Assembly: GCF_033807715.1 (NCBI RefSeq)
Contig: NC_084599.1
Coordinates: forward strand, 1,222,501 to 1,286,500
DNA: 64,000 nucleotides
Direction: 5' to 3'
DNA from: Cololabis saira
Lineage: Eukaryota; Chordata; Actinopteri; Beloniformes; Belonidae
Part shown: one piece after another, positions 46,261-58,069 of the stretch
Numbering within the stretch: position 1 is the stretch's first letter
How the letters are laid out: each line of letters opens with the position of its first letter
Notes under the pieces: generated by a model
The model's input: only the letters and a program-made list of their open reading frames with translations
The model's database searches: none
Told to the model about the DNA's origin: nothing
Position numbers and translations under genes: made by a program

Positions 46261-46403
46261 ATGTTCTAAAAGCCTCTAGGCTTGGGTCCTCCAGACCCTG
46301 TAGCCACTAGACTAGCACTTCCCTGCCTCTCAGGTTGAGATGTGTCATACTTTCATCTGTGCATTGCATCATTTGATCACATATTTGTTTTTCATATCTC
46401 CTG

Positions 46404-47180
46404 CGGGAAAGTCTACTCCAGGGTACTGGAGAGGAGAATACGGCCGATAGTTGAACCTCGGATTCAGGAGGAACAATGCAGTTTTCGTCCCGGTCGTGGA
46501 ACACTGGACCAGCTCTACACCCTCCGCAGGGTGCTCGAGGGTTCATGGGAATTTGCCCAACCAGTCTACATGTGCTTTGTGGATCTGGAGAAGGCATTTG
46601 ACCGTGTCCCTCGTGCCATTCTGTGGGGGGTGCTGAGTGAGTATGGAGTCCGGGGCCCTCTATTAAGGGCTGTCCGGTCTCTGTATGATCGGAGCAGGAG
46701 TTTGGTTCTCATTGCCGGCAGTAGGTCAGACTTGTTCCCGGTGCAGGTTGGACTCTGGCAGGGCTGCCCTTTGTCACCGGTCCTGTTCATAATTTTTATG
46801 GACAGGATTTCTAGGCGCAGCCAGGGGCCGGAGGGGATCCGGTTTGGGAACCTCACGATTTCATCTCTGCTTTTTGCAGATGATGTTGTCCTGTTGGCTT
46901 CATCGGACCGGGACCTTCAGCATGCGCTGGGGCGGTTTGAGGCCGAGTGCGACGCGGCAGGAATGAGAATCAGCACCTCCAAAACCGAGGCCATGGTTCT
47001 CCATCGGGAAAGGGTGGCGTGCCTTCTCCGGGTGGGTGGAGAAGTCCTGCCTCAGGTGGAGGAGTTCAAGTATCTCGGGGTCTTGTTCACGAGTGAGGGA
47101 ACGATGGAGCGTGAGATTACAGACGGATCGGTGCAGCGTCCGCAGTTCCGGATAAGCGGCGGAAAATGGATGGATGGATC
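46404..47180 (+). pseudogene. RTE-type LINE reverse transcriptase, both ends missing
   Basis: A continuous frame (46342-47256) carries GKVYSRVLERRIRPIVEP, QCSFRPGRGTLDQLYTLRRV, CFVDLEKAFDRVPRAILWG, WQGCPLSPVLF, SLLFADDVVLLASSDRD and VEEFKYLGVLFTSEG in order. These are the RT blocks of an RTE-type LINE common in fish, with catalytic FADD. After EREITDGS a deletion joins it to the element's terminal ggataagcggcggaaaatgg and a short atgg tail. The first 60 bases of the open frame are not LINE sequence. The endonuclease is absent. Confidence 0.85.
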
Positions 47181-47439
47181 TCCTGCAGACGATGTCAGAG
47201 CACAGAGTTTCATGTGGACCAACACAACTACTTCAACCACAGCAGTCAACATTTGAAGTGGATCAAAACATTTCACCAAAGTTCTCCAAAGACAAGAACA
47301 TTGTTCAAGAAGGTGAATAACATTTAAGTGCGCTTTTGATCCACTTCAGCTCTTGACTACTATACATGGTTGTATCCTATGGCGTCCGTATTAATGGGGC
47401 CATCGGTGTGAACCGGAGTCAAGTTCTCTCGTCTGATTT

Positions 47440-47490
47440 ATGTCTGACTTGGCAATAAAGCTTTTTCTGATTCTGATTCTGATTCTAATG
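47440..47490 (+). repeat. retroposon tail with (TGATTC)n
   Basis: aataaagctttttctgattc followed by tgattc repeats. A close twin is at 55695-55735. Confidence 0.6.
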
Positions 47491-48489
47491 TGCCCAAACT
47501 GTCCCATATTTGAAGCCATGCACTGTATTTGACGTAAGAAACTTGGATCCAACATAATACAGAGGAATGTAGCATGTTGTAGAGCTAGAACATGCTTTCT
47601 TGTGCTGCTGCAAGCCCATGACTGATGTCACTGAGCTACACCCCACAGCTGGTTGTGTCTGATCTTTAGTATACTTTCCTGATCAGCTTTTTGCAAAACA
47701 GAGAACTGCAGCTCCACACAGTAAGTCTGTCCGCTGGGATATTTCTCTGAGATTTATTAGCTTCTTGCTTCAGTTTTTTTCTCCTTTTTCTTTGTGTTCA
47801 ACTTGCACACAGCATATCCTGAAAGTGTTGGATGGCAAAGACATGATCTGCAGTTGCTTCCCTGTCTGTTTGTTGATTCATTATAACAATTGAGCCGTTT
47901 TGAGCGTGTTTCCTCCCTCAGACCAAACGCAATAAGTTTTACATTTACTCTCAGTACTGTAGTTTATGTTCAACTAAGTGTTCATATTTTTGATCTTGTT
48001 CAACCAACGCCTGCCGAACGTTGCTCCAGAGAACAGATCACGTTGACACACAGACAAATGATTTATCCTACTGGTCACTACGTTGGTTTTCACTGAGCGC
48101 TCAGAACCGTCACCATGGAAACTGTTTGTAGAAAGGGAGGTAGTTTATAAAAGTAGCAGATGACTGATGAAAACATCGGTCTATGAAAGTCATGAGCAAG
48201 CTTCAACCATCAATTAGTTCTGCCCCGGTCAAAGAAAACTCTTCTGAGAGGGTCGTACTCGCTCTGACAGGTCTGTACCTGGCCAGATGGATTCTCTTGT
48301 GACTGCTGCTGATGCGCCAACATGCTGTATTTTCAGCTTAAGTGGGATGGAATCGTTGAAGATATGCTACCGAAGTTTAATTGGTCCAGTCACGGGACCC
48401 TTCTCACTGGAGAAAAGCTAATGTAATCCCTGCTTTTGCAATAGTTTAATTTTGGTTAGTTGAAAATCATCTTGACGAGAGAGATCCTT
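47491..48489. other. no gene recognised
   Basis: 1 kb of probably unique sequence with only short chance frames. Confidence 0.3.
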
Positions 48490-48960
48490 GTCCCAGCATG
48501 TCCGGGGTCTGCCTCAGGCACTCCTTTTTCTCACTGGACGTTTCTATAGCACATGTCCAGGAAGCAGCCATGACGCGTACTAACCAGATGCCCGGATCCT
48601 CTCAGGAGCAGCAGCAACTCTCCTCCTACCCCTGAGAGATGGGGTCAACTTCTCACCACCTTTCTAAGATCGTCCTGTCACCCCTCAAAGGAACTCTCAT
48701 CATATCAACAGTCTTTTCTTTATTTAACCGTAGGGGAGGATAGGAACACGAACTGAAGGACAGGGTTTGGCTTCTGGTTTAAGTTTGTCTTTGCCTGAAG
48801 CAAACCGTGACGGAGTTATTGTACATTAGCATCCATCTGGCTGTTGATCTCCCACTACAGTCTTCCTCAGAGAGCCCTCAGATACTTGAACTCCTCCCCC
48901 TCTCCAACATGGAGAGTGCATGCCACCGTTTCCTGACTGAGAACAGTGAGCTCAGATTTG
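48490..48960 (-). pseudogene. RTE-type LINE 3' fragment, highly decayed
   Basis: On the minus strand, KSELTVLSQETVACTLHVGE and EEFKYLRAL match the same RT stretch seen at 46.97-47.09 kb. The remainder to 48490 matches the C-terminal region of such LINEs at nucleotide level, for example cccggatcctctcaggagca and gcatgtccggggtctgcctc. Several frameshifts are present. Confidence 0.6.
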
Positions 48961-49350
48961 GAGATGCTGATTGACTTCCCCGGTGCTTCTCCGTCAGGCG
49001 CTAACTGCCCCAATGAGAGCTGTGCAGCACCACACCATCGGCAAAAAAAGAGAGATGGAGGGTACCGGACCAAACCCCATAAAAGTTCAGAGTCAGGGAT
49101 AATCGGAGACAAAAGGACAACCCAAATCAGACTTACTCCTGTGAGTAACTTCATAGGGATAGCGTGACTGTCACCTGTGGGCTCCGTAAATGCCAGGCCA
49201 CGCTGAGTAATAAAAGAGACTGAAAAAGGATCGATACCAACTGTCTGTGGTCCAACAGCAGATAAAGAAAATTCCATTTTTTGCCGGTGTGAGCTCCCTG
49301 GATAGGTTCTGTGCCATTTTAAAATTGAATAAATAAAAGACAGTGACTCA

Positions 49351-51070
49351 TGGTTGTATGTAAGTTAGAGGTGTTAGAGCTCCTAAAGGGAGAACTTTAG
49401 ACCACCAGGAAATGAGAAGGAAACTCAGTTTCCCTGGCAGTCCAGCAGCCTCCACGCTGTCGAGTATGCAGTATTTTCTGCACTGCTGCTTTTGTGATTA
49501 GGTGAAATTCGACTTTAAAGCTGTCTGAATCCTCAGTCTGGGACCAGCTTCGCGTTTCACCTAAAATGGCCGCTCTGTTTGGGGAATGTAAGGAAAGACT
49601 ACAAAGCCAGCTGGGCTTTGGAGTCCAAGAGGTGTGAACAAAAGGCGACACTTCACAGAATCTGGTCTGTGATCAGCGGATTTCACCGTGATCTGCCGGC
49701 GGGCGCTGATGACATCACCGCAGCCCCGGCGGATAAAAAGCGGTAGAACCCTGCGCCTCCGGTCTCTTCTGCTCTTCGCTTCTTGCCCCCAACCAGTCTC
49801 TTTCCCTCCCCGGTTGGGGGGGGGGAGAGACGCGCCCGGACCAGGATTGCCCACCGAGCGGTCCCCATCAGCTGTTACCACGGAGCGCTGCGCGCACTCC
49901 GGATTCTCTCTCCTTTTAACTTTTCTCTGCTTTGAGTTCTTTGCAAGGAAGACCTCATCCTCCGGTCAACCTGTCCATATCAGCCCGAGAAGCTTCATCC
50001 ACCGGGATCCGTGACGCCCATGCGCTTCGGTGATAGACGGGAGCCGCACTTTCGTCAGTGGACCGGTCACCGCGCGCCTCGAGGACACGTGAGAGGCTCC
50101 CTAGATCCGGGGAGGAGAGCCCGGCCATTGCACGCTGCACCACTGTCTCTCTATTTCAGAGTTGAAAGCAGAGGAGGGACCGAGAAGCCGCTCGGGCCGG
50201 GACAACCCCGGCAGAAGCGTGTATCAGGCACTTGATAGAGCCGAACTAAGCCGAGAAGCTCCCAAGCCTTCAGGACACCGCTGCCCCTCCAGATTCCAGG
50301 GAGAAGTGAGGCTGTGTTTGGGCAGTTAACTAGTTTATTAAGAGGTCAACGTTGACTTGTGTTTACTGTAATTTTGATATGATTGTCCTCTGTTCCCCTC
50401 CTTTTAACTAACTGCATGGATATGTTAGTAATTAGACCACAAGGTTTCCCCGCTCTCGGTTAGACCCGCGTTTCGCCAGTTATTCGTGGTTTAAATACCG
50501 TGTCCGCCACTTTCTTTGGTTCACGTGGCGTGACGGGGACCGCAATCTTGGCTACAGGCCCACGTGACGCGACGTTGTTCCGAGACACACACAAACACAC
50601 ACACAGACACACACGGTTGATCGGAAGATTTGTCTAACATGATTTATTGTCCCCTTTTCTTTGTAGTTAGTGTTTTGTGTTTTTCTGTGTAGCTTAGGTA
50701 TCTGAATTTATCCGAGGTGTCGTTTTTCACCTGCTTGACGCCTATGTAAATAAATTCTGATTTATTTAAATGAGAGAAGTTGTTTGTGTTTATTTTACAC
50801 ATATTTTGTTACAAATGCTGGTTTGCCAGGGCCTGTGCCGAACTTTGCCTCCTTCAAGTATTATTCTGTAAAAAAATTCACTTAGAGACTGATTCTGCTG
50901 TTAAAGTTATCATTTTCCTGATTATATCAGGTGGTACCCCGTTTTAATTAAGTCATTTTGATCATTCAATTTGATAAATAATCTACTTTATTAATTATTA
51001 ATAATTGTCGAAGGACAATTATTAATAACTCTCTTGATAACCTGAAACAGTGCCCCTCTGTGGCACAACA
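49351..51070. mobile_element. second LTR-like block related to the solo LTR at 3.3 kb
   Basis: The right end is GCACAACA (51063-51070), as in the first LTR. It shares atgacatcaccgcagc, the ccggttgggggg and gtaaataaattctgatt regions, an AT-rich ttattaattattaataatt block, and a similar gtgg(t/c)accccg patch near the end. A TATA-like ggataaaaagcgg lies near 49730. The left end is tentative: tggttgtatg at 49351 is preceded by ctca, and atca follows the right end, a one-mismatch 4-bp duplication. Confidence 0.5.
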
Positions 51071-52434
51071 ATCATCTGACAAAGTTTGACCCCTTTTGCA
51101 GCTTTGGAGCTTTTATCACTTCACAAAATCAACAAAATCAACTTTGTATCAAGAAACGGTCATTTACCAATTAATTAAAGCATTCGCTAGGAGTCGTGAA
51201 GGGTGCCGTATCATCACCATTTGGAATGATTAATGCAGATCCCCCATCCCCGTGGCACCAGGCTGGTCTTGCTGTTTTTCTGACTGGCGTTTCAGAATAA
51301 TCAGGAATATTCCTCTGTGCTGCCAGAATAAGGGCAGTGTAAATTTCATGAAATGGTTCAAACATGTGAACAAAATCAGCATTAAGCTGACCAAAAACCT
51401 GTTTGAGGCATCTGTTTCTGTCTCACGGCGTTGTGCTTCACATGTTTTTACATACCAGCAAACTATAAAAGACCTTAACAAAAAGCCCTCAGAAAGTCGG
51501 CTTCCTCCACATCTCCTGTCCCCCCGGGACAGCCTGGAGGCCGAAATATTTCAGAATATCGAAGAACTTGGTGTGAGCTGAAATTTAAATAGTTGTGATG
51601 TATTTGCAGGGACAACATTTATTCCAGACAAAAGTGAAGTGTTCCACATTAAAAGATTGACTGGAATGATCATACTTTCTCCCCTCTCTCCTCTTCAGAT
51701 CTCCCACATATCTCTTTTTCACACTACTGTTCCGTCTTGAAGTCCTGGTAAGCAATTTCCTGTGCCTCCATTTTTCAGAACATAATTTTGATTAATAATT
51801 ATCGCTGGGGACATAATTCTGTTGAGCCACCCTGCAGAGTGAAAGACGAGTAGAATAAAATAGAAATGGTGTGTTGTTGGGTGCATTCGGGCGAAGCCAC
51901 AACAAATGAATGGATAAATCTTTCAGAGCTGCACTGCCAATTCAAACCAACAGCCAGTGCTGCAGAGAGAGGACAGAACTTCCTTGTCCAAGACTTGCTT
52001 TCACTCTAGCCCCACTTCATGGCCTGCTTTTAGCTAAGAACTTGTGACTCATCCTTTGTGTCGTGGTCGGCTGTATTTGCTTTTTAGAAGACTTTCAGCG
52101 ACCAACTGCATCCTGAAGGATTAAAAACCTTTCCAATCCATCTAAAAAATCCCCCTCAGAGACACTGTTAGGCTGGCAGGTCCACAAAGACGCCTGAGAC
52201 AACAGCTCGGGGACGTGTATCATTTGTATCACACGTCCCCACATTTGATGGCTACAAGGTGATGCTAGCACCGTCTGGGGAGATGAATGTCAGTGACATC
52301 AGTGGCTGGAGGATCATTTAAATCTCCAGTGTGACCATGGATGACAGAGAGGAAAAGCTAAACCTGACGATAAACGCTGGTTTCTACTCCAACGTTTCAT
52401 CTGAAAACATGATGTGGTAAATGCTTATAAAAAT
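51071..52434. other. no gene recognised
   Basis: A plus-strand frame of 109 codons (51252-51581) and its surroundings have no recognisable domain. No repeat was identified. Confidence 0.3.
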
Positions 52435-52927
52435 TATTTTTCATTTAATTTCATTTCATTTTTATTTATTCCGATCATGGAAATATGCAAACAAAAAAGA
52501 ACAAACAAGTAAAATGACAACACAATCAAAAGCATATTCCATAAGCAGAAAGGAGCAGGAAGAAGAAAATCTTATTCTACCTGCCCCTCCCTCAAAACTA
52601 AACTGAACAATAACAGATGGTCTGCACAATTACTTAGTTAACATCACAAAGAAAGAAAAACAAAAAAATCAAAGATAGATAGTCTGTCTCCATACGCATA
52701 TATTATACATTTTAACTATTTCATCCATACATTGCTATTTTTTTCTCTTTACATTTCTTTTTAAACTGAAATATGTTTATACAGCCCTTTAAATCATAAT
52801 GTAATGAATTCCATAACTTAACTCCAACAACAGAAACACTCATCTGGTTTAAAGTTGTTCGGGCAAATAGATGTTTAAAATTACATTTTCTACGACTATC
52901 TTCATTATTTGAACTGAAAGTAAACAT
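52435..52927 (-). pseudogene. LINE C-terminal end and 3' tail
   Basis: The minus-strand frame 52721-52927 reads SVVGVKLWNSLHYDLKGC, INIFQFKKKCKE, which matches the last segment of fish LINE ORF2 proteins. It is followed by an A-rich 3' UTR ending in aaatgaaatgaaattaaatg (minus strand), a short tandem tail. Everything upstream is truncated. Confidence 0.65.
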
Positions 52928-53357
52928 GTATTGTAAGTTTTCTGGTAGTGCTTTACATTTATTATTTTATTATATATTTCATGGTTGTTTTTTTCTCTGC
53001 AGCTTTTTAATAAACGTCCTTCTTTGCATTATGGCGTTAAGCTTTTCCCGTTTTTGATGTTGCCATGGCTTCCCAAGACACTCTTATTGCTCTTTTCCTC
53101 CAAACACTTTCAGGGGTGTGACGTACAAGGTCGCCTGCCGCCTGTACGTCCTCTCTATCGGAGACGGGTTGGGACTCTAAGCGGGTCAGTCCAGTGCCTG
53201 TACCCTCCTCATCCTCAGACACGCGTGACTTTAAAGTGTCTTTTTGAAAAAGTCACTGATGTCCCTGGAAAAGATGTGGTCTTGAAGACACACACAGCTC
53301 GGGTTGTCGTGAAATCTCAGTGTCCTTTTGTGCTTTGATGTTGGCATCACAGAAGCG
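52928..53357. other. no gene recognised
   Basis: Unassigned sequence. The 117-codon frame at 52985-53338 has no recognisable domain. Confidence 0.3.
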
Positions 53358-53446
53358 TGGAGGGCGCTGATAAACCGCTGATAAACCGCTGATAAACCAC
53401 TGATAAACCGCTGATAAACCGCTGATAAACCGCTGATAAACCCGTG
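53358..53446. repeat. 11-bp minisatellite
   Basis: gctgataaacc repeated about seven to eight times with one cactgataaacc variant. The Ser/Tyr/Gln-rich frames through it are artefacts. Confidence 0.9.
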
Positions 53447-53984
53447 CCATCCCAGCCCAGGACACGGCTCTGACTCCAGTCTCAATGCTTCTTTATCTTT
53501 GGTCCAGAGAACCAAGTGGTGCCTCTTTTTCTAGATAAAGATCTGGAATAAGTGAAGTGGCATTTGTGAAGGTTTCACAAAGGGATACCTGCCCATTTGA
53601 TAGTATCAGGTATTTATGAGCAGATGATATCATCAGCTACTCATCAATATGCTGCTCTTGATACGGTGTCTTTAGAGATGGGACATCACACGTTTGCTCT
53701 TTAGTCACTGAATTTCCTTGAATGACTTATTGATATTCTGCACTGTAGAAGGAGAAATCTGCCACTCCTTTCAGATCTGTGTAGTCTTTTATGTATTTCA
53801 CTGGTTCTCATGTTAGTTGACAAAGTGGATGTCTGTTGAGAAAGTGCTCTTCTTCATCGTTACGATCACCTGTTTGTGACAGGTTCTCTTCACCTCCTTA
53901 CTTGCTCTAAATTGCCCCCATACCATTTTTGTCTCGTCTTGTAGAGCTTAAACGCAGAAATTGAAACAGTAAAAAAAAAAAGTA
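53447..53984. other. no gene recognised
   Basis: Unassigned AT-balanced sequence ending in an A11 run. Confidence 0.3.
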
Positions 53985-54390
53985 TTTGGGTTTAGGTAGC
54001 GGTAGCGATAGCTTAGCTCAGACTGCGATCAGATCTCAAGATTTAGGTTGATTGCTGTTATTGTTTTGGTTGGCTCCGTGCCGGTTTCGTGCTTTGTTTG
54101 TGGTTTTTTGTTGCAGATTTCCAGTGCTTGACGTGTGTCTCCGTGTGTTCCTGCTTCCTGGATTGGCAGTGGATGTCGTCACCCCCCCCCCCCCCCCCCC
54201 AAAAAGAAAAAAAAAAAAAAACACTGGGTTTGTATGTGTATATTTATGTATGTGTACGCATATGTGTGCGTATATATATGTATATATATTAAATATAGTA
54301 ATAATGCACATATATACACTTTTGGTTTCTACCGTCATGGTATCAATCAATAATATGTGTGCAGACAAGGTAAAAAAAAAAAAAAAAAAA
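53985..54390 (+). mobile_element. short L1-like 3' UTR insertion
   Basis: About 95% identical by eye to 37030-37450 (gtagcggtagcgatagctta, cgtgtgtctccgtgtgttcc, gtgtgcagacaaggt), including the C-run then A-run. It ends in an A19 tail. Both sides carry aaaaaaaaagtat, a target duplication rich in A. It is non-coding and severely 5' truncated. Confidence 0.85.
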
Positions 54391-55269
54391 GTATCCTGGT
54401 TTTATACTGTCTGCAAAGAAATTAAATTCAGTATAAAAATCTAAACCTTTTTCTGACTTGCAGGTGTGAAAGATCCTGGCCACTTTTGTGCACTCTGTCA
54501 TGATTCCCTAACCCTAGTCCTAAAATAAGTGAATTCATGTCTAAAATAAGCAGGTGGAGCAGGGGAACCGTCTCTGCATTAATGGAGTCTGCTTCATGCT
54601 GCATGAAAAGCTTTTCCTTCAATTCATTAGATGTCTCCAGCCATCTGAAGGCAGGCGGGAGACGCAGCCATAAATCCACATCGGTGCCACACTGGAGGGC
54701 TATTTTATGTAGCTCACCACTGTGTTTACCTCAGTTAAATCACATTTAAATGACACCAGCCAGCTGAAGAAAAAGGAAAAAAAGCCATGTTGAGAAGGCC
54801 AAGAAAATGTGTGTGAACCCTGAGTTTGCCACAGTCTGAACCTCCGTACATCCTATAATGGACATTCGTCATTTCTAGTGTCTGCGTTGAACACTCTTAT
54901 CAAACATTCACAGTCCTGGAGGAAGAAGTACGTAAACCTCTGGACTGAACAGCTGCTCAAAGCTCTTCCAGCAGCACTGACTCAGGAAAGTGCTTCACTC
55001 TCTCTGGATCAATGTTAAGCAGGTTTTTCCAACTGCAGACACGTGTCTGAGGGACATGTGTCACCACCACCACCGATGTGAAGGTGGTGTTGGTGCACGG
55101 TGATCTGCAGCTGACACCAGACGGGACACGGCTGACACAGTTCAACTTTTTATTCATCAGTCCAAGAAAACTAAAGAAACGTTTTCCTCGTAGCATTGTG
55201 GATAGCGCAGGTGCTCTTGGGCAAACTTCAGCAGTATAACGGTTAACTGGAGAGCAGGGACGCCGCTCG
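54391..55269. other. no gene recognised
   Basis: Probably unique sequence. The minus-strand frame at 54957-55346 lacks a recognisable domain. Confidence 0.3.
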
Positions 55270-55870
55270 GTGACCCGCAGACTAGAGGGCTGCGTTGGGA
55301 TTGGGTCCCGCCGGGTCCCGCCGGGTCCCGCCGGGTCCCAACGCAAATCTTGCGGGAGCGGGCGGTTTGAACTTTGCCGCGGGCGGCTAAAAAAAACACT
55401 ACGGGATGGGGATGTAGCCTAGCGACAAGATGGAAATCAATGACGTGGAAAAGAACCTCAAACAAGGTCTTTACAAAACAAAGACAAAGCAAGGACAGTC
55501 ATATATTTGGAGAAACTGCGTTTAGTGTCTGTGGAGCATCTTGGAAGAGAGACGAGGGATTGGAACCAGCAGTCGGTCATTCTCTTCCTCCACAGCAATA
55601 TAATGACCAAGTGATTCATTTGTTAAATTAATTTGTTTATACCAAAGAGCGAAATTACCGGAGTCAAATTCCTTGTTGGACAATGTTTGAACCTGGCCAA
55701 TAAAGCTGATTCTGATTCTGATTCTGATTCTGATTTCTCTTGCGGGACGAGGGAAGACACTAAATCAATGCATCTCTTTTATTGTGCGGGCATGAATTCT
55801 CAGAGTTTTGCGGGAGCGGGGCGGGAGTGGATTTAAACACTGCGGGAGCGGGCGAGATAAAGAAAACAGT
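55270..55870. repeat. degenerate GC-rich element with gggtcccgccg repeats and an internal retroposon tail
   Basis: gggtcccgccg is repeated four times at about 55302-55340. gcgggagcgggcggtttgaa and later tgcgggagcggg-type phrases appear at both ends (55352-55385 and 55810-55855), as in old hAT-like repeats. Between them, ggccaataaagctgattctg and more tgattc units (55690-55735) mark a retroposon 3' tail. Confidence 0.4.
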
Positions 55871-56007
55871 CCTGCGCAGGGCTCTACCGTGCACCTACAA
55901 GCCTCATGAACTGGGCTGTGTCCAGCTCCAGTGGTGAAGCTTGTAGCGCAGTATGAACCCCAGCGGGCAGACAGCGTGGAGGGAGGATGTTCCTCATCTC
56001 AGTTTAA

Positions 56008-56886
56008 CCCTTGTGCTGTCTTCAGGTCAAGGAGGGAGGAAGGGAAGAAGGGAGGAAAGAAGGAAGGAAGGAAGGAAGAAAGAAAAGAAGGAAAGAAGGA
56101 AGGGGTGAAAAAGAAGGATGGAAGGAAGGGTGAAAAGAAAGAAAGGAAGGAAAGAAGGAAGAAAGAAAAGAAGGAAGGAAGGGAGGAAAGAAGGGGAGAA
56201 AGAAAGGAAGGGAGGAAAGAAGGAAGGAAGGGAGAAAAGAAAGAGAAAAGAAGAGGAAGGAAAGAAGAGAGGAAAGAAGGAAGGAAGGAAGGAAGGAAGG
56301 AAGGAAGGAAGGAAGGAAGGAAGGAAGGAAGGAAGGAAGGAAGGAAGGAAGGAAGGAAGGAAGGGAAGGAAGGAAGGAAGGAAGGAAGGGAAAAAAGAAG
56401 AAAGGAAGGGAGAAAAAAAGGAAGGAAAGAAGGAAGGAAGGGAGAAAACAAGGAAAGAATGTACAAGGGGAGAAAAGAAGGAAGGAAGGGAGAAAAGAAG
56501 AAGGAAGGAAAGAAGAGAGGAAAGAAGGAAGGAAGGAAGGAAGGAAGGAAGGAAGGAAGGAAAGAAGAGAGGAGGGAAGGAAGGGAAGGAAGGAAGGAAG
56601 GAAGGAAGGAAGGAAGGAAGGAAGGAAGGAAGGAAGGAAGGAAAGGAAGGAAGGAAGGAAGGAAGGAAGGAAGGAAGGGAGGAAAGAAGGGAGGAAAGAA
56701 GGAAGAAAGGGAAAAAAGAAGGAAGGAAGGGAGAAAACAAGAAAGAATGTACGAGGGGAGAAAAGAAGGAAGGAAGGGAGGAAAGAAGGAAGGAAGGGAG
56801 TAAAGAAGGAAGGGAGAAGGAAGGAGAGAGCAGGAGGAAAGAAGGAAGGAGAATTAGGTCATTTTGACCCAAAGACAGTACAAGGG
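56008..56886. mobile_element. TTAA-flanked MITE inflated by a GGAA microsatellite
   Basis: Ends are CCCTTGTGCTGTCTT and the inverse AAGACAGTACAAGGG, with TTAA at 56004-56007 and 56887-56890, as in piggyBac or Kolobok elements. The last 20 bases before the right end (ggtcattttgacccaaagac) pair with ttcaggtca on the left. The interior, 56035-56850, is an imperfect GAAG/GGAA array. Long Lys/Arg/Glu-rich and Ser/Phe/Leu/Pro-rich frames are artefacts of this array. Confidence 0.85.
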
Positions 56887-56890
56887 TTAA

Positions 56891-57839
56891 GGTGCATCTG
56901 TGCTGCTGTTTGGTTCATTCAGGATGTCCTGAAGCTCGGCAGTGGTACGGCTCAGTCTGTCCGTCTGTCCGTCAGGCAGTTCCATTCCCACCACTGGAGA
57001 AGTGAACGGGGCAGAGGGGATTGAGCCTCATGTCTCCGTCAGACAGAGAGCTCGCCCTGCTGCAGCACTGAGGAGGAATCTGCTGCTCTTCCTCCTCCAT
57101 GCTGCAGCACTGAGGAGGAATCTGCTGCTCTTCCTCTGCATGCTGCAGCACTGAGGAGGAATCCTGCTGCTCTTCCTCCTCCATACTGCAGCCTTGTGCA
57201 CGTTCTGTTCTGCTGCCATCAAAGGGAGCTCCTATCACACAAAATCAATTACTCCAGGGAAGGAATTTGTTTTTAAATGTGTTTGCTGTTGACATTGGGC
57301 AGGACTATCACTGGAAGGAGAGTGTTTGCTGGAAACAGCTGCTTCCTGCTGTTAGGGAGGGAGAGATGGAGAAAGAGAGAAGAGAAGGGTTAATGAGAGC
57401 CTTGAAGGTGTAAACTAGCTTCTTAAGTAAATCTCTCTGAGTGAGGGTTACTGCTTGGCCCTGACTAAATGTGTTACCGGCTCTGTTTTAGTACCTTGTC
57501 GTATGAAAAACTGATTGTAGTCACTTGGGGCTGTATCCTCTCAGTCCAGGACTGGCAGAGGAGAGAACATGAACACAGATGCATGCATTCATACTTGTGG
57601 AAGAGTCGTGGTGGAGATTAGTGAAGCTGCATCAAGATGGCAGGATGGTTGCCGGGCTGATCAAGAGCCCGATGTTAAAGTCAGCCGGAGTCAGCTCCAG
57701 AAAGTACTGGTTTTGCTGCCTACGAGGAGAAAAAAAAGAGTCTGGGCTCAAAAGGTGATTTTTGGGGGACCTTAGGAACTGAAAACTACCGGAGATCAAT
57801 CTGACAACATGTGTTGCTGATTGGGTAACGTATTGCGTC
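56891..57839. other. no gene; 42-bp minisatellite at 57059-57187
   Basis: Three tandem copies of tgctgcagcactgaggagga plus atctgctgctcttcctcctcca are the only structure seen. The rest is unassigned and leads into the 5' region of the L2 LINE. Confidence 0.5.
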
Positions 57840-58069
57840 ACGCATCGCATCACTTCCCTGGTGTTTGCGGTCTGTGCTGCTGCACGCGTGCAGGCTCAGA
57901 TCTCTCCCCGACTTTTTATCTAAACTTAGACTGTTTTCTGGTAAAATAGCACTATATCTGGTACATTACTGTCTTTATTTCAACACTCGCTCATTTTCTC
58001 TTCCGTAACTTTTCACTGTCACCAATCACGATACATTTCTGTCCGTTAGCCTCCGTTAGCATCTTAGCA

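Noticed and set aside
51252..51581. 109-codon frame, candidate exon
   Set aside because: No domain recognised and no neighbouring exons with matching phase; kept as unassigned sequence.
53358..53446. Possible protein repeat (SAVYQRFI-type) in the 11-bp array
   Set aside because: An 11-bp unit shifts frame each copy; the apparent peptide repeat exists in all frames of the minus strand.
54957..55346. Minus-strand 129-codon frame, candidate exon
   Set aside because: Runs into the gggtcccgccg repeat at its start and has no recognisable motif.
55931..56872. Lys/Arg/Glu-rich frame of 290 codons and Ser/Phe/Pro-rich opposite frame
   Set aside because: Translations of a GGAA/GAAG microsatellite inside a MITE; composition alone keeps the frames open.
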